From NCBI GenBank assembly GCA_947444305.1, contig CANEZP010000001.1, positions 144,151 through 208,150 of the forward strand: DNA of 64,000 bases, read 5' to 3'. Below are positions 25,048 to 35,000 of this stretch, piece after piece. The first letter of the stretch is position 1. Each line of letters opens with the position of its first letter. The notes beneath the pieces are model-generated. The model saw nothing but the letters and a program-made list of their open reading frames with translations, was not told the DNA's origin and searched no databases. The position numbers and the translations under genes are program-made. This stretch comes from Pseudobdellovibrionaceae bacterium (GTDB lineage: Bacteria > Bdellovibrionota > Bdellovibrionia > Bdellovibrionales > UBA1609).

Positions 25048-27531
25048 CTATTTAAAGAAAACGAAGCGCTGGCCGTCCCAGCTTAATTCCAAAACTTCGC
25101 CGCCTCTGACTACGCCGGCATCGATTAGCTCGTTGAGCTGCTGCAGAATCTGCGTGTTGATGACCCGGTCGATACCGTCGACTTCGTTTGCTTCGGCGGC
25201 CAACCGGTAAGCAACACCGCGGCGACTGATTTTAATTTGTACCGGGTTTGGTAACGCAAGCTGTGTCTTGAGAGCGTCATTGAGTTCGGATACACGACGC
25301 TCGATAATGCGAGCCAAGTTAAACCAAGTCGGCTTACGTAATTGAACAAGGCTATCGCTGCGTTGGAGAATGGACATGAAATGCATAGCCATCGTACCTT
25401 TGTCGCCTGCGGCTTTAAACATTTCGGTGACGGCTCTTGTTAAAGAAGCCGCTTGGTCACCCGTAGCGTTCGAATAAACCTGCGTCGGCAAATTACGGAT
25501 CGTGCCGTAATGGAATAGCAATACAGAGTCAGAAAAATCAACGAGGTTACTGTCGGCGAAATTTCCTAGTTCGACTCGGCCGGTTTCAGCCGCCTCGACC
25601 AATCGTTTCAGAGTCGTGGGATCCGCGTTTTCCACGTTTAAAAAAGCGATCGCGCGGTGCGGACGTTGATCCACCAGTTTTTTAATCTGTTCGAAGTCCG
25701 TACCACGTTGATTGAAATCGACGATCAAAGTTTTTAAGTGAGCTTCGCGAACTTCTTTACCGTTTTTGGCGCCGTAAACTAAATGATCGATCGCGCGAAC
25801 GGTTTCTTGAATCTGATTTGTGTCATCAACGACCGTCAAAACGGCGCGTGCTTTACCGATCTTTAAACCTTTAAATCCCATACTCAAGGCGCGCCCGATT
25901 TGGCTTAGAGCCCTGGCCTGTCCGGGCACGGTGCGGGGGAGGTCTTCGCGCAACATGCGCATATCGTCTTGTAGAGTGCGCATGAGGACGGTGCGATCAA
26001 CGCCCGTACGATCGGCAATGGCGATCACCGCTTGTTCGCGGCTTACGACCGGTAAGTTCTCGCGATGCGCGTCGAACAGGATTTTACGCTCGGCCAACAT
26101 CTTAACTAAGGCTTGTCTTTTGATCTCAATCTGTTCGACGAGATCTTGGTTACTCTTTATCTTCGCGAGGTCATCAGACTTGGTGTCCATGACTGCATCA
26201 AGGTGTTGTTTTTGAAGAGCTTTAAGTTCGGCTTCGGCAATGCGAGCTTTGTTGTCGATTGCCATCAGCTCTTTGCGGCCGCTGGACCAAGCTTTTTCAG
26301 CGTTGTCCATATCAACCATCAACGCTTGAATTTGATCTTGAACCTTCGCGGCTTCGGCGTGACCCGCGGGCGTGTTGCGGCCTAAGTTCATCTGCAAATC
26401 GCTCTTGAGGCTAGTGATTTTAGATTTTATCACTTGAACTTCAGCCGAGTTGGCGAAGTCCACGAGGTACGCGGCACCGGCGCGATTCATCATGTCCAGC
26501 GCCGGATCCGGAAGAACCAGGCCCCGCACGTATTTTTGTGCCTTGTGCACGAAGAGTTCTAATATCTCGAGTGGGAACTTAACACCATAATAAGCTTCCA
26601 TTCTTTTAGCGTTGTCTTGCACCATCGCGATAGCCTCGGCCGTCGTCGGCGAAACTAAGTCTACGGGCTCACCGAAGCGACGTTCGATGGCGCCGTCATT
26701 TTTCAAATATTTATATTCTTTGCGGGTGGTTGAGCCGATGACCCGAACACGAGCACCTTCGGTACCGTCCGTTAGAAATGGTTTGAACATTTCGGCCACG
26801 CCGGACGAACCGCTGGAATCCCGGCCCGCGCTCATCAATTGATGGATTTCGTCAAAATAAACTATAACCGTTTGATCGACCATTTGGCCGGTCACTTCAT
26901 CTTTGACTTTAGTAGTGGCTAAAATTTCGAGGTACTGCAATAGGGCCTTAACTTTATCTTCCATTTCGCCGCGGTAGGTGGTGCCGGCGACGAGCGAGCT
27001 GACGTCGATCTCCATAAAAATAGGTTTGCCCATCTTGTCGATTTGGCGCCAATTTTTATGCAGGTAGCGGGCGAGCTGCCGAACCATCGAAGTTTTACCG
27101 GAGCCGGGCTCACCCGTGATGACGAGGTTAGGCTTTGATCCATCGTTCATTTGCACGATAGAGCGGTGAATAAGTTCGTCGCGGCCGATGTAGTTCGGTT
27201 TTTTAGCTAAGAAGTCTTCGCTGTAAATCTTTGCGTTTACGTCCTTCAAGATGGAAGCGTCGGCTTTATACTCTTTGCGGATATCTCCGCCCGCCGTTGA
27301 TTTTTGGCGTGCGCTGGCTTTTGCGGGATCGGTTTCGATGCCCGCGTCTTCGGCGAGCTTTTTTTGTGCCTTCGTTGAGCGAAGGGTACGGTTATACCAA
27401 GCGGAGAATTTCTCCGAAAGCGAGAGCGTCGCGCTACCCGCAGTTGCGTTGGCGAAAGAAGGAACCATCGCCAATTGCGTAATCAGTAAAGCAGGCAAAA
27501 CTGCGGTGACCGTATTCTTCAAGTTTTTCAT
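25048..27531 (-). CDS. Exported ClpB-like AAA+ ATPase with degenerate second ATPase domain
   Basis: An 827-residue protein, last of a five-gene operon. Residues 1-29 form a signal peptide with a lysine start, a hydrophobic core and an ANA cleavage site. The first ATPase domain follows Clp/Hsp100 D1: Walker A GEPGSGKT (140-147), the pore-region motif AGTTYRGEMEDKVKALL (182-198), Walker B VIVYFDEIH (222-230), IGSTTRKEY and arginine fingers in AIERRF (281-286). A coiled coil (about 360-490) takes the place of the ClpB middle domain. The second domain aligns in outline (about 540-740) but reads DDTNQIQETV where Walker A should be. Location outside the cytoplasm is inferred. Confidence 0.78.
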   Translation of the reverse strand: MKNLKNTVTAVLPALLITQLAMVPSFANATAGSATLSLSEKFSAWYNRTLRSTKAQKKLAEDAGIETDPAKASARQKSTAGGDIRKEYKADASILKDVNAKIYSEDFLAKKPNYIGRDELIHRSIVQMNDGSKPNLVITGEPGSGKTSMVRQLARYLHKNWRQIDKMGKPIFMEIDVSSLVAGTTYRGEMEDKVKALLQYLEILATTKVKDEVTGQMVDQTVIVYFDEIHQLMSAGRDSSGSSGVAEMFKPFLTDGTEGARVRVIGSTTRKEYKYLKNDGAIERRFGEPVDLVSPTTAEAIAMVQDNAKRMEAYYGVKFPLEILELFVHKAQKYVRGLVLPDPALDMMNRAGAAYLVDFANSAEVQVIKSKITSLKSDLQMNLGRNTPAGHAEAAKVQDQIQALMVDMDNAEKAWSSGRKELMAIDNKARIAEAELKALQKQHLDAVMDTKSDDLAKIKSNQDLVEQIEIKRQALVKMLAERKILFDAHRENLPVVSREQAVIAIADRTGVDRTVLMRTLQDDMRMLREDLPRTVPGQARALSQIGRALSMGFKGLKIGKARAVLTVVDDTNQIQETVRAIDHLVYGAKNGKEVREAHLKTLIVDFNQRGTDFEQIKKLVDQRPHRAIAFLNVENADPTTLKRLVEAAETGRVELGNFADSNLVDFSDSVLLFHYGTIRNLPTQVYSNATGDQAASLTRAVTEMFKAAGDKGTMAMHFMSILQRSDSLVQLRKPTWFNLARIIERRVSELNDALKTQLALPNPVQIKISRRGVAYRLAAEANEVDGIDRVINTQILQQLNELIDAGVVRGGEVLELSWDGQRFVFFK

Positions 27532-27532
27532 A

Positions 27533-29014
27533 TTACCTACTACGTTTCAATTTCCATGCCACGACGAGGGGCTTCGTGGCCCGGAAAACCTCCGGTAAAC
27601 CCGTCCCAACAACCATAAAAACGCTATTGAGGGTTTGGGCAAACTCGGCGGAACTGAGGGTGTCTAAGTCCTGCATCATCTCCCGATAAGGGGCACCGGA
27701 GAAGGTTTCCGAAAAACGGCTCCAGTACTCGCGGTCGCCTACGAACCACTGAACCGTATTAACCGGTAATCCCGTAGCGAACAAGCAAATGGGCATCCCT
27801 AGCTTTTGGATGAACTTGGTCGCGAAGGGAATCCGTCGCAAGCCGAACGTGCACACGAAGCCGAGGCCGAGGTACAAACCGACTTCACCGATCGTGGCTT
27901 GCAAATCGAGTCCGTCGAATTCCGTCTTCAGCGCGTTCAAAGCGGCGAGCCGTTCGGGGCTTGCGGTCTGGCGCTTGCGGAATTGTTCAACCATCAACGG
28001 ATGCATCTTAAAAACCATCAAGAGCTGGTGGCGATTTTGATTCATCCAGCCTTTGTCTAAATCGGCCAGCGGCTTCTTATGGTCTAAATCACTTTCGTAA
28101 CGGTCGATGAAGCGTTGCTGCGAGGACAACGGTTGTCGCGCATTGGCCATCAGACTGCGCGTGAGGGATTCGCAAACCACCGTGGCGGCTCGTCTGGAGT
28201 CGGCGGTCTTATGGTACTTCACCGTGCGCACCATGCAGTTGTTGGTGAGAAGCTGGTATAGGCCTTCGCGGATCTGGGCGCGGTCTTCGGGGCCGTTATC
28301 GAGCTTTAGCGGCTTCGTTAAGAAGGCCACCAACGGCATCGTGCTAATCTCATTATGGTACGCTTTTAACCAAACGGCCCGTGCCTTATTGCGCGAGAGA
28401 GCGACGAAGCGTACGCGTTTTTTATCGTCGTATTCTTCGTAGGAAGTGATCTGCGCTTCGGTTAACTGGCTATTGCGCGCGAGCATCTGTGAGAGATACG
28501 AGTTCTGCTCGTAACGTTCTTGCGCGTTCAACGTGGCTTGGTCCCAAAGAAGATTGGCGTCTTTGATTTCGGCCTCGTTCAACGGCGCCATCTTGGGTAA
28601 GCCGTCGAAGTGGTGAACCGGGTTGACGTTCATGCGCGTGATCTGGCTGGGATTAAGTTCGACCGACAACGGCTCATCACGCATTTTAGGCTCGCTCAAA
28701 GCGAGGTTCACGCGCATTCGGTTGAACGCGCCGGGGAGATCGGCCAAAAGTTTGCCGCGGATTTCGCTGCACGTAGTAAATTCGGTGTACATGGCTCCGG
28801 CTTGGCCGTCTTGGATCTGCGGCACTTCTTGGAAGCAATTGATCAAGCCGTGCAAATAAGTCTGCGCGTTTCGCAAATGCACGAACACTTCGAGATTAAG
28901 CTCGGTGATGATCTGGCGTTCGACGTCGTTTGAGCGAGCCGGCGCGGCGGCGTTGGCCAAAGAGTTGGTCAGCAATAAGGCGGCGAGCAGCACGCGTTGG
29001 AATTTAGCGCGCAT
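27533..29014 (-). CDS. Secreted/membrane protein of unknown function, ATPase-operon gene 4
   Basis: A 493-residue protein with a signal peptide (1-23, ending SLANA). The central part is helical and soluble. Two hydrophobic segments near 378-393 and 403-421 suggest a C-terminal membrane hairpin, and the protein ends in a basic tail. It overlaps the preceding gene by 11 bases and ends one base before the ATPase start, so it is translationally coupled to both. I recognise no family or catalytic motif. Confidence 0.75.
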   Translation of the reverse strand: MRAKFQRVLLAALLLTNSLANAAAPARSNDVERQIITELNLEVFVHLRNAQTYLHGLINCFQEVPQIQDGQAGAMYTEFTTCSEIRGKLLADLPGAFNRMRVNLALSEPKMRDEPLSVELNPSQITRMNVNPVHHFDGLPKMAPLNEAEIKDANLLWDQATLNAQERYEQNSYLSQMLARNSQLTEAQITSYEEYDDKKRVRFVALSRNKARAVWLKAYHNEISTMPLVAFLTKPLKLDNGPEDRAQIREGLYQLLTNNCMVRTVKYHKTADSRRAATVVCESLTRSLMANARQPLSSQQRFIDRYESDLDHKKPLADLDKGWMNQNRHQLLMVFKMHPLMVEQFRKRQTASPERLAALNALKTEFDGLDLQATIGEVGLYLGLGFVCTFGLRRIPFATKFIQKLGMPICLFATGLPVNTVQWFVGDREYWSRFSETFSGAPYREMMQDLDTLSSAEFAQTLNSVFMVVGTGLPEVFRATKPLVVAWKLKRSR

Positions 29015-30419
29015 AGTAGGCCCCTTGCGGGCGCGGGAACAACTCGTTCAACTTCGTGCCCAAAGCCTCGCGCGGGAAACTGGTGTACGCAAGTTCTGCG
29101 GCCTGGGCTTGGTTATACAAGTGTTGGACTCGGCGGTTGAGGACATCGCGTTTCAAATCGCTGTTCACTTGAATAGTCGACAAGTAGCCCGCGAGTTTGA
29201 ACGCGCGCTTGGCGAATTCACGGTAAGTGTTTTGCTGAGCGGTCAAATACACGTCGAGTTCGGCGGTCACTCGGTGCTGGTTGAATTGGCGAAAGTGACG
29301 CTGATTCATCGCGAGCGTGTAAAATTCCTTAACCGACTTTTTATCTTCGGGATCGGCCGTCAAAAGGGCCGAGCGTGCTTTTTCTTCTTCGCGCAATTGC
29401 TGATCGAGCTCACCCAAATAAAGAATGTGCAAACCGTTGAGCGAAACGGACAGCTCTTGCGGCGTGTTCGGCTTACCTTCAACCACGGATTGGAAATTCT
29501 CGATCAATTTTTTCCAGCGGTATTGCGTGTACGTCCACGAAGCCGACTCGCCGACGATCCACCCGACGATAAAGCTTACGGGCGTCAGACGGGTCGAGGC
29601 CATGAGTTTGCTACCGATGTAAGCCAAGCGACCCGCGATGGTCGTGCCGCGGGCGATGGCCGCGCCGCTGGGGCCGGCCGCGAGCAAAGCCATGAGGCCC
29701 GCGTTGCTACCGAACATTTGGCGAAACTTTAAAAATTCAGCGTGTTCCATTTGCGCGGCGAAATCTTCACCGGGCTGGTCTTGCTCACCGAACGTTAACA
29801 AGAAGTAGGGCGGCGGCGGGACCTTGGGACGTGAGGCTTCGGCGTGCGCATTGGCACGGGCCGTTCCGGCGGCAACGGCGCTCACCGCGAACACGGACCA
29901 CGGCAATCGCGAGCGTAAGAATTTATGCAAGACGGGGACGTTGCGAAATTCCGGCGTGGCGGTAAAGGCCACGGCGTAGATTAACCAACCCATGACGATG
30001 CCGTTCTGATTTCCTTCGGCGGAAGAAGACAACCAGTAATCGACTTCTGTTTGGTAGCGAGCGAGCCATGTGCGGTTCAGCTGCGAACTTAAGATCCGGA
30101 TCGTCCCGCGGTGGGCCTCGTCCGAGGTTTGGTAAGTTTGGTTCAACGAACGTAAAAGATTTTTGTAGCCGGGCGAAGCCAGCAGCTCGTCGCTGAAATC
30201 GACAAACGCTTGGTCAACGACGTTGCGGGCGTTGCGCTGTTGGCGCGTCTTCACTTCGGCCTCTTCGCCGCCGCAGAGTTGATCTTGCGAATAGTAGAGG
30301 CAGTAGTTCTTTACGTTCGTGTGCAAATCCTCAAGGCCCGACAATGCCGGTTGCGCCGCGGCCGAAAAGGCCGACGCGCAGAGCACGATCAAGTTGAGGA
30401 GGAGCAACGAAGTTTTCAT
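29004..30419 (-). CDS. Secreted/membrane protein of unknown function, ATPase-operon gene 3
   Basis: A 471-residue protein with a signal peptide (1-22, ending AAAQ). Hydrophobic segments lie near 139-154, 172-185, 240-256 and 280-291, some Gly/Ala-rich, with helical stretches between and after them. Two Cys (40, 49) near the N-terminus may form a disulfide. Its ATG shares one base with the preceding stop (TAATG). No known domain recognised; it shares with its neighbours the pattern of signal peptide plus internal hydrophobic pairs. Confidence 0.75.
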   Translation of the reverse strand: MKTSLLLLNLIVLCASAFSAAAQPALSGLEDLHTNVKNYCLYYSQDQLCGGEEAEVKTRQQRNARNVVDQAFVDFSDELLASPGYKNLLRSLNQTYQTSDEAHRGTIRILSSQLNRTWLARYQTEVDYWLSSSAEGNQNGIVMGWLIYAVAFTATPEFRNVPVLHKFLRSRLPWSVFAVSAVAAGTARANAHAEASRPKVPPPPYFLLTFGEQDQPGEDFAAQMEHAEFLKFRQMFGSNAGLMALLAAGPSGAAIARGTTIAGRLAYIGSKLMASTRLTPVSFIVGWIVGESASWTYTQYRWKKLIENFQSVVEGKPNTPQELSVSLNGLHILYLGELDQQLREEEKARSALLTADPEDKKSVKEFYTLAMNQRHFRQFNQHRVTAELDVYLTAQQNTYREFAKRAFKLAGYLSTIQVNSDLKRDVLNRRVQHLYNQAQAAELAYTSFPREALGTKLNELFPRPQGAYYAR

Positions 30420-32065
30420 TACTGGGGAACTCCCGTGAGCAAGCCGTACACGCCGAACATAAATTCATTGGGCACGGCGTAAGCGTCGGTACCGGAGATC
30501 ATCTTTTGTTTTGCGGCGTCATCCAGCATGAAGCCCATGTGAAACATGAACATGAGATTGGCCGGACTATGTTCGCCGCTCGACAAGTAATCTAAAACCA
30601 TCTGATTGAACAAAGTCGGGGGCAAAGAGCTGATCATGTTGCGCCCTTCGGCGTTCAGGTCACGCAAAGTCTCTTGCGGCAACTTCGCGAGTAATTCAAA
30701 CCATTCGGTGATGAATTCCTTACGGCCTTGCAGACGGGCACGCATACCTAAGTAGCCTTGGATCTGCTTCAACATATTGTCGGGCGTACCGAGGCTGTTC
30801 GGCAGATCCTTCTCTACCTTCGCGAAGAAAGCCTTCATCGATGGCGAGGATTCGCTTAACGCTTTCGCGAATTCATCTTTGTGTTTCGCTAAGAAAGCTT
30901 TCAGGCGATTGTTCACGGGGTTGGCGGTGAACGGGGCGTAGAGATTCAGGAAGTCGATGCCCGCCGTGCGAACCGAGGCTTGCACGTCTTTGATCGTTAC
31001 TTCAACGGCGTTCGTTTTCGAAAAACCGGGCGCGCATTGGACGCGGCTGTCGCGGTAAGTAACGTTGTTGCCTTCGATCTTCATGTCGGCCGGGGGATCG
31101 ATTTCGGCGTAGTAAAGCTGGCTAACGTCGAGCAAGAAATTGAGATCGTTCAACATGTAGTTCACGCGGCGCACGTCTTTCGCGAACTGCGGATCTTTCG
31201 AATCCGTATACGTGCGGCCTTGCAGTTCTTGCTTTAACATACGGGCACGGCAATCGAGCTCGAGCCAGTGCATGCGGTGGTGGGTGCGTTCAACTTCCGT
31301 CACCGAGGCGACGTCTTTGGTTGAAAGCAAACCGTACTGGCGGGCGTAGTAAAGGGGAGTGCCCACGAGCAAACCGCCGGCGGCGGTCACGGCCGTGAAT
31401 TCAAACGTACCGCGCGTCCACTCTTTGAAGCGCATCGAGCGGGTGAGTTTTTCGTAAATCCGTGATTCCTTCATGCCGCCCGACAAGGCTGAAGCGCTGG
31501 TGGACACGGCGGGAATCGGCGTCGGGGCCGGGCGACCACGGCGCAAAACCCACAACATAACGGTCGCGGCCCAAGTGCCGTAGTAAGCGCCTTCGGCGAG
31601 ATTGACCCAGTAGCTTTCGCGGGATTGGTGCGCGGCCACGCGCTGCTCTTTTGACAAGTAAGCGGCGTCTACCTGTTGGAAGAACAACCAAAGGGCACGG
31701 CGGCTCGCGCGATCCGAAAAGTAAAGCTCGTAAGCCTCGCGCAAAGTTTTCTCTAACATGTTGGGCGTGGGCAAAGTCGGTTGGATCATGCAACGCGCGA
31801 CTTTGGCCGCCAGGTACGCCGAATTCTCGTCGCGATCGATTTGCACGAGCGCCTTCGCGGGCGAACCGCCGTCGGTGACTTGGGTCAAATCTTCGATGAA
31901 CAATTCGGTCGGGGGATTTTGCGCGTTGAAAGCCGCGACGTATTCCTTCAAACCACAGTTCTCGCCGCCGCCCCAGTTTAATAACGGAGCCGACTTCACC
32001 GGTGACTGACCCATCGCGGGAAGCGCAAATGTTAAAGCTAAAAATAGAGAAATTGATTTTTTCAT
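30419..32065 (-). CDS. Secreted/membrane protein of unknown function, ATPase-operon gene 2
   Basis: A 548-residue protein with a signal peptide (1-19, ending AMG). Hydrophobic stretches lie near 162-175 and 222-245; the rest is helical. Several Cys (37, 92 and others) could pair outside the cytoplasm. It overlaps the preceding gene by 4 bases (ATGA) and the next by 1. No catalytic motif seen and no family recognised. Confidence 0.75.
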   Translation of the reverse strand: MKKSISLFLALTFALPAMGQSPVKSAPLLNWGGGENCGLKEYVAAFNAQNPPTELFIEDLTQVTDGGSPAKALVQIDRDENSAYLAAKVARCMIQPTLPTPNMLEKTLREAYELYFSDRASRRALWLFFQQVDAAYLSKEQRVAAHQSRESYWVNLAEGAYYGTWAATVMLWVLRRGRPAPTPIPAVSTSASALSGGMKESRIYEKLTRSMRFKEWTRGTFEFTAVTAAGGLLVGTPLYYARQYGLLSTKDVASVTEVERTHHRMHWLELDCRARMLKQELQGRTYTDSKDPQFAKDVRRVNYMLNDLNFLLDVSQLYYAEIDPPADMKIEGNNVTYRDSRVQCAPGFSKTNAVEVTIKDVQASVRTAGIDFLNLYAPFTANPVNNRLKAFLAKHKDEFAKALSESSPSMKAFFAKVEKDLPNSLGTPDNMLKQIQGYLGMRARLQGRKEFITEWFELLAKLPQETLRDLNAEGRNMISSLPPTLFNQMVLDYLSSGEHSPANLMFMFHMGFMLDDAAKQKMISGTDAYAVPNEFMFGVYGLLTGVPQ

Positions 32066-35000
32066 AAACCTAAAACCACTTTCTCGAACTCGGCTACTAG
32101 CTCGTTAATGTACTGAGTGTTTTTAGGGCCGCCGTAGATTTGCGAGTAGATGCCGTTGACGTAGTCGGAACCCGCAGAATAAGCGCCCATCTCTTCGTAG
32201 AGATCGTGCACCAGTTTGCGATAAGCCACGCGCGCGCGCGTTTTGATCAACGGGTTGGTCGATTGCTCGGCCGTCTTTAAAGCCTTTTGCAAGTTTTCGA
32301 GGTTCAACAATTCCATCGGCGCGGTCGAGGGATTTAAACCCAAAGCTTGCAGCTCGGCGACGTTGTAATTGGCCAGACGACGCAGACGGCGCTCTTTCAC
32401 CTTCTTCAAAGTGTTGAGCTGACGAGCTAAAAATTCAGGATCCTTAGCGTGCAAACGACGCCAGTAAAGATCCGTACGGGCCAGCGGGTTGGTCCACAAA
32501 CCTTCGAACATGCGGCCGAAGGCGGGCGCCAAAGCCGGCAGCAGCGGAAGTGCCGTAAGCGCCACTCCCCAGAATCGGCGGAATTTCGCATCTTCGATCA
32601 GAGCGCCGTTCTCGAGAGAGTTGGACCATTGGTTCGCGGCGTTTAATAAAATACCGCCGCCGTTTTCGGTTTCGCTGTAGGCGTAGCGGTTATCGCGTGC
32701 TTCCAATTCCATTAAAGCGGGGATGCCGACGTAATGCTGAACGGCCGCGTCGGCGCCGAAAATCGCGGTCAAGAAAGTGAAGTAACCGCGGCCGATGTAT
32801 TTATTGGCCGACATATATTCGGTCATCTTTTGCTGTACCCAGTACGAGGGACCCTGCGCTTTGAACGGCGTGGCCATCGGTACGATTAAGCGGCGCGCGA
32901 CGACTATGCCGATCACGGTTAGAATCGATTCGGTGCCTTTACCGTAAATCGTATTCCACTGCGTACGCTGCGCTTCGAGGCTGATCTTCATACGGTCTTT
33001 AACGTCGCTGTGGTACTTCCAGAGCGCGAAGGTAAGGTCATAGCGGCTATCTCGCTCTTTTTTCAAATCCGCGAGGTCGGCAATTTTTTGCTCAAACAAT
33101 AACTGTTCTATCCCGCGCGATTGGCTCAAAAGTCCTGATTGCGTTTGGCTCGGGCTGAGCAAATTGCTTTGACCTTGAAAAGCGACGTCGAGCAAGTTCG
33201 TACGCGCGATGACCGGCGCCAAACCTTTTAGGTCGGCGGCGTTCAACAATTCGTTCATGTTCGAAATGATGTTGGTCTTCGTCGTGCTAATCGCCGAGTC
33301 GAGCTGAGCATTCCCGCCGGTGCTGTTCAGCAGTTGAGCGAGCGTCTTCTCATCTTGGACGACCAATTCCAGCAAGCGGTATTGATCTAAAGTCTCTAAC
33401 CGCAAAAGCTTGCGGTAATAAGCGAGCATGGTGTTGCGGTTATCGACGCTCCAGTAAGTATCGAGCGCTTTGACGACTTCGCTCATGTCGTCCACGGCGC
33501 CTTGCGTGTTTCGAAGGTGGCCGTAGGTGCTGAGGCGGACGAAGCGTTGGCAATCGATGGCGTTTTGATCGAGCGTGGTGGGCGCAACGGGTGCGTTGCC
33601 GCTGAAAAAGCTTTTCAGGTTGTTTTCCCAGAAGATGCCGACCTTATCGGTCACGGTAAGGGCTTTGACCTCGCAAGACTCTGGATTCTTCATCGACTTA
33701 CGGATGTAGGCTTCGACTTCGCTTTGCGCGCGAACGGAATCACGGTAAGCGCCGGCTTTTTCAACGTATTTAAACCATTGCTGAACGCGCGACGAGCTCT
33801 TGTCGATCTCGCCCTCGAGCATCTTGAAAATGAATTGTGACTTGTAAGGCAGCTTCTCGTCGGCAATTTGCTCGCCGGTGGTCGCTTCGATCTTGTTCGC
33901 CGCTTCACGGATCGCTTTCGCGTAACCGTCGGCTTGTAAGTTCGCAATCTTTTCGTCGGAAGCCGCGGCTTGCACCTTAGTGATCGTTTGGTTGAGCCAC
34001 TGGTTGTATTGACCGATGGAAGTGAGTGAATTTAAGTGGCGCGTGGCCGCGGCTTCGGCCATGGTCTCGACGGCTTTGGTATGCACTTCGGTCAGGCCCG
34101 TCATAACAACCGGCACAACATCGATCATGCTCGCGACCAAAGCTTGGGCAAGACTGATATTAAGCGCTTCGGTGGCCTGCTGAGCGAGCTGCGAGGAAGT
34201 CAGCCGTTTGATATTGGAGTTCATCGCATCTCTTAAGTAGATAACTTGCGCTAGGCGAAGGCGACGTTCGATTTCGGCGTCGTTTAATTTCAGCGGCGAA
34301 CGCAACTGTTTCGCTAACCCTTTGATGTCGGTCAGCAGCTGAGCGTCGAAGATCGTTAAGAATTTTTCGTCACCGCGCAGGAAAGATACGTTCAATTGCT
34401 TAGTCGCTTCCGTAAGCTTCGCGACCTGCGCGAGCGACAGAACGTTAGTGGCATCGTCGTTCAAGCGTTCGGTGATGTATTCAGGGGTAACCAATACTCT
34501 AACAAGATTTTCCGATACGATGACCTTCTCGTCACCCATACGGATCAAGTTTTCCGAGGCGGCACGAATGACCGGCGGCAACGCCGAGATAACTTCGGGC
34601 ATTTGGTTGAGCAATTCGGCACGAACGACGCCGTTCTTTGTGCGTGATAAACGCGTATCGATTTGCCGGCGAACGACGGAAACCAAATCTTCTTTCATGC
34701 AGAACGGTTTTTGCGACATAGCCGCTAAGGCGGTAAGGTCATCCTTCGAGCGTTCTCTCGAAACCGAAACCGCGTTCGCGTAATTCACCGCGAACGAGTA
34801 GCCGAGCAAACAGCGCGCGGCAATTTCGTAATTCTTGTCGTTTAAGCGGCGAAGCATAACTTTAAGGCCGGCCGAGATCATCATTTCGTCGGTGACCGAA
34901 AGAACCACGTTTTCTTTGGTCGTACGAACCGGAATGAGTTCACTGGGCAATTCGGTCAACAACATAGCGCGGTTGTAGATCTCCGCGGGAACGGTCAATT

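Noticed and set aside
28905-29732. 275-codon plus-strand frame opposite the operon genes
   Set aside because: Lies across two signal-peptide genes with coupled starts; no motif or ribosome site.
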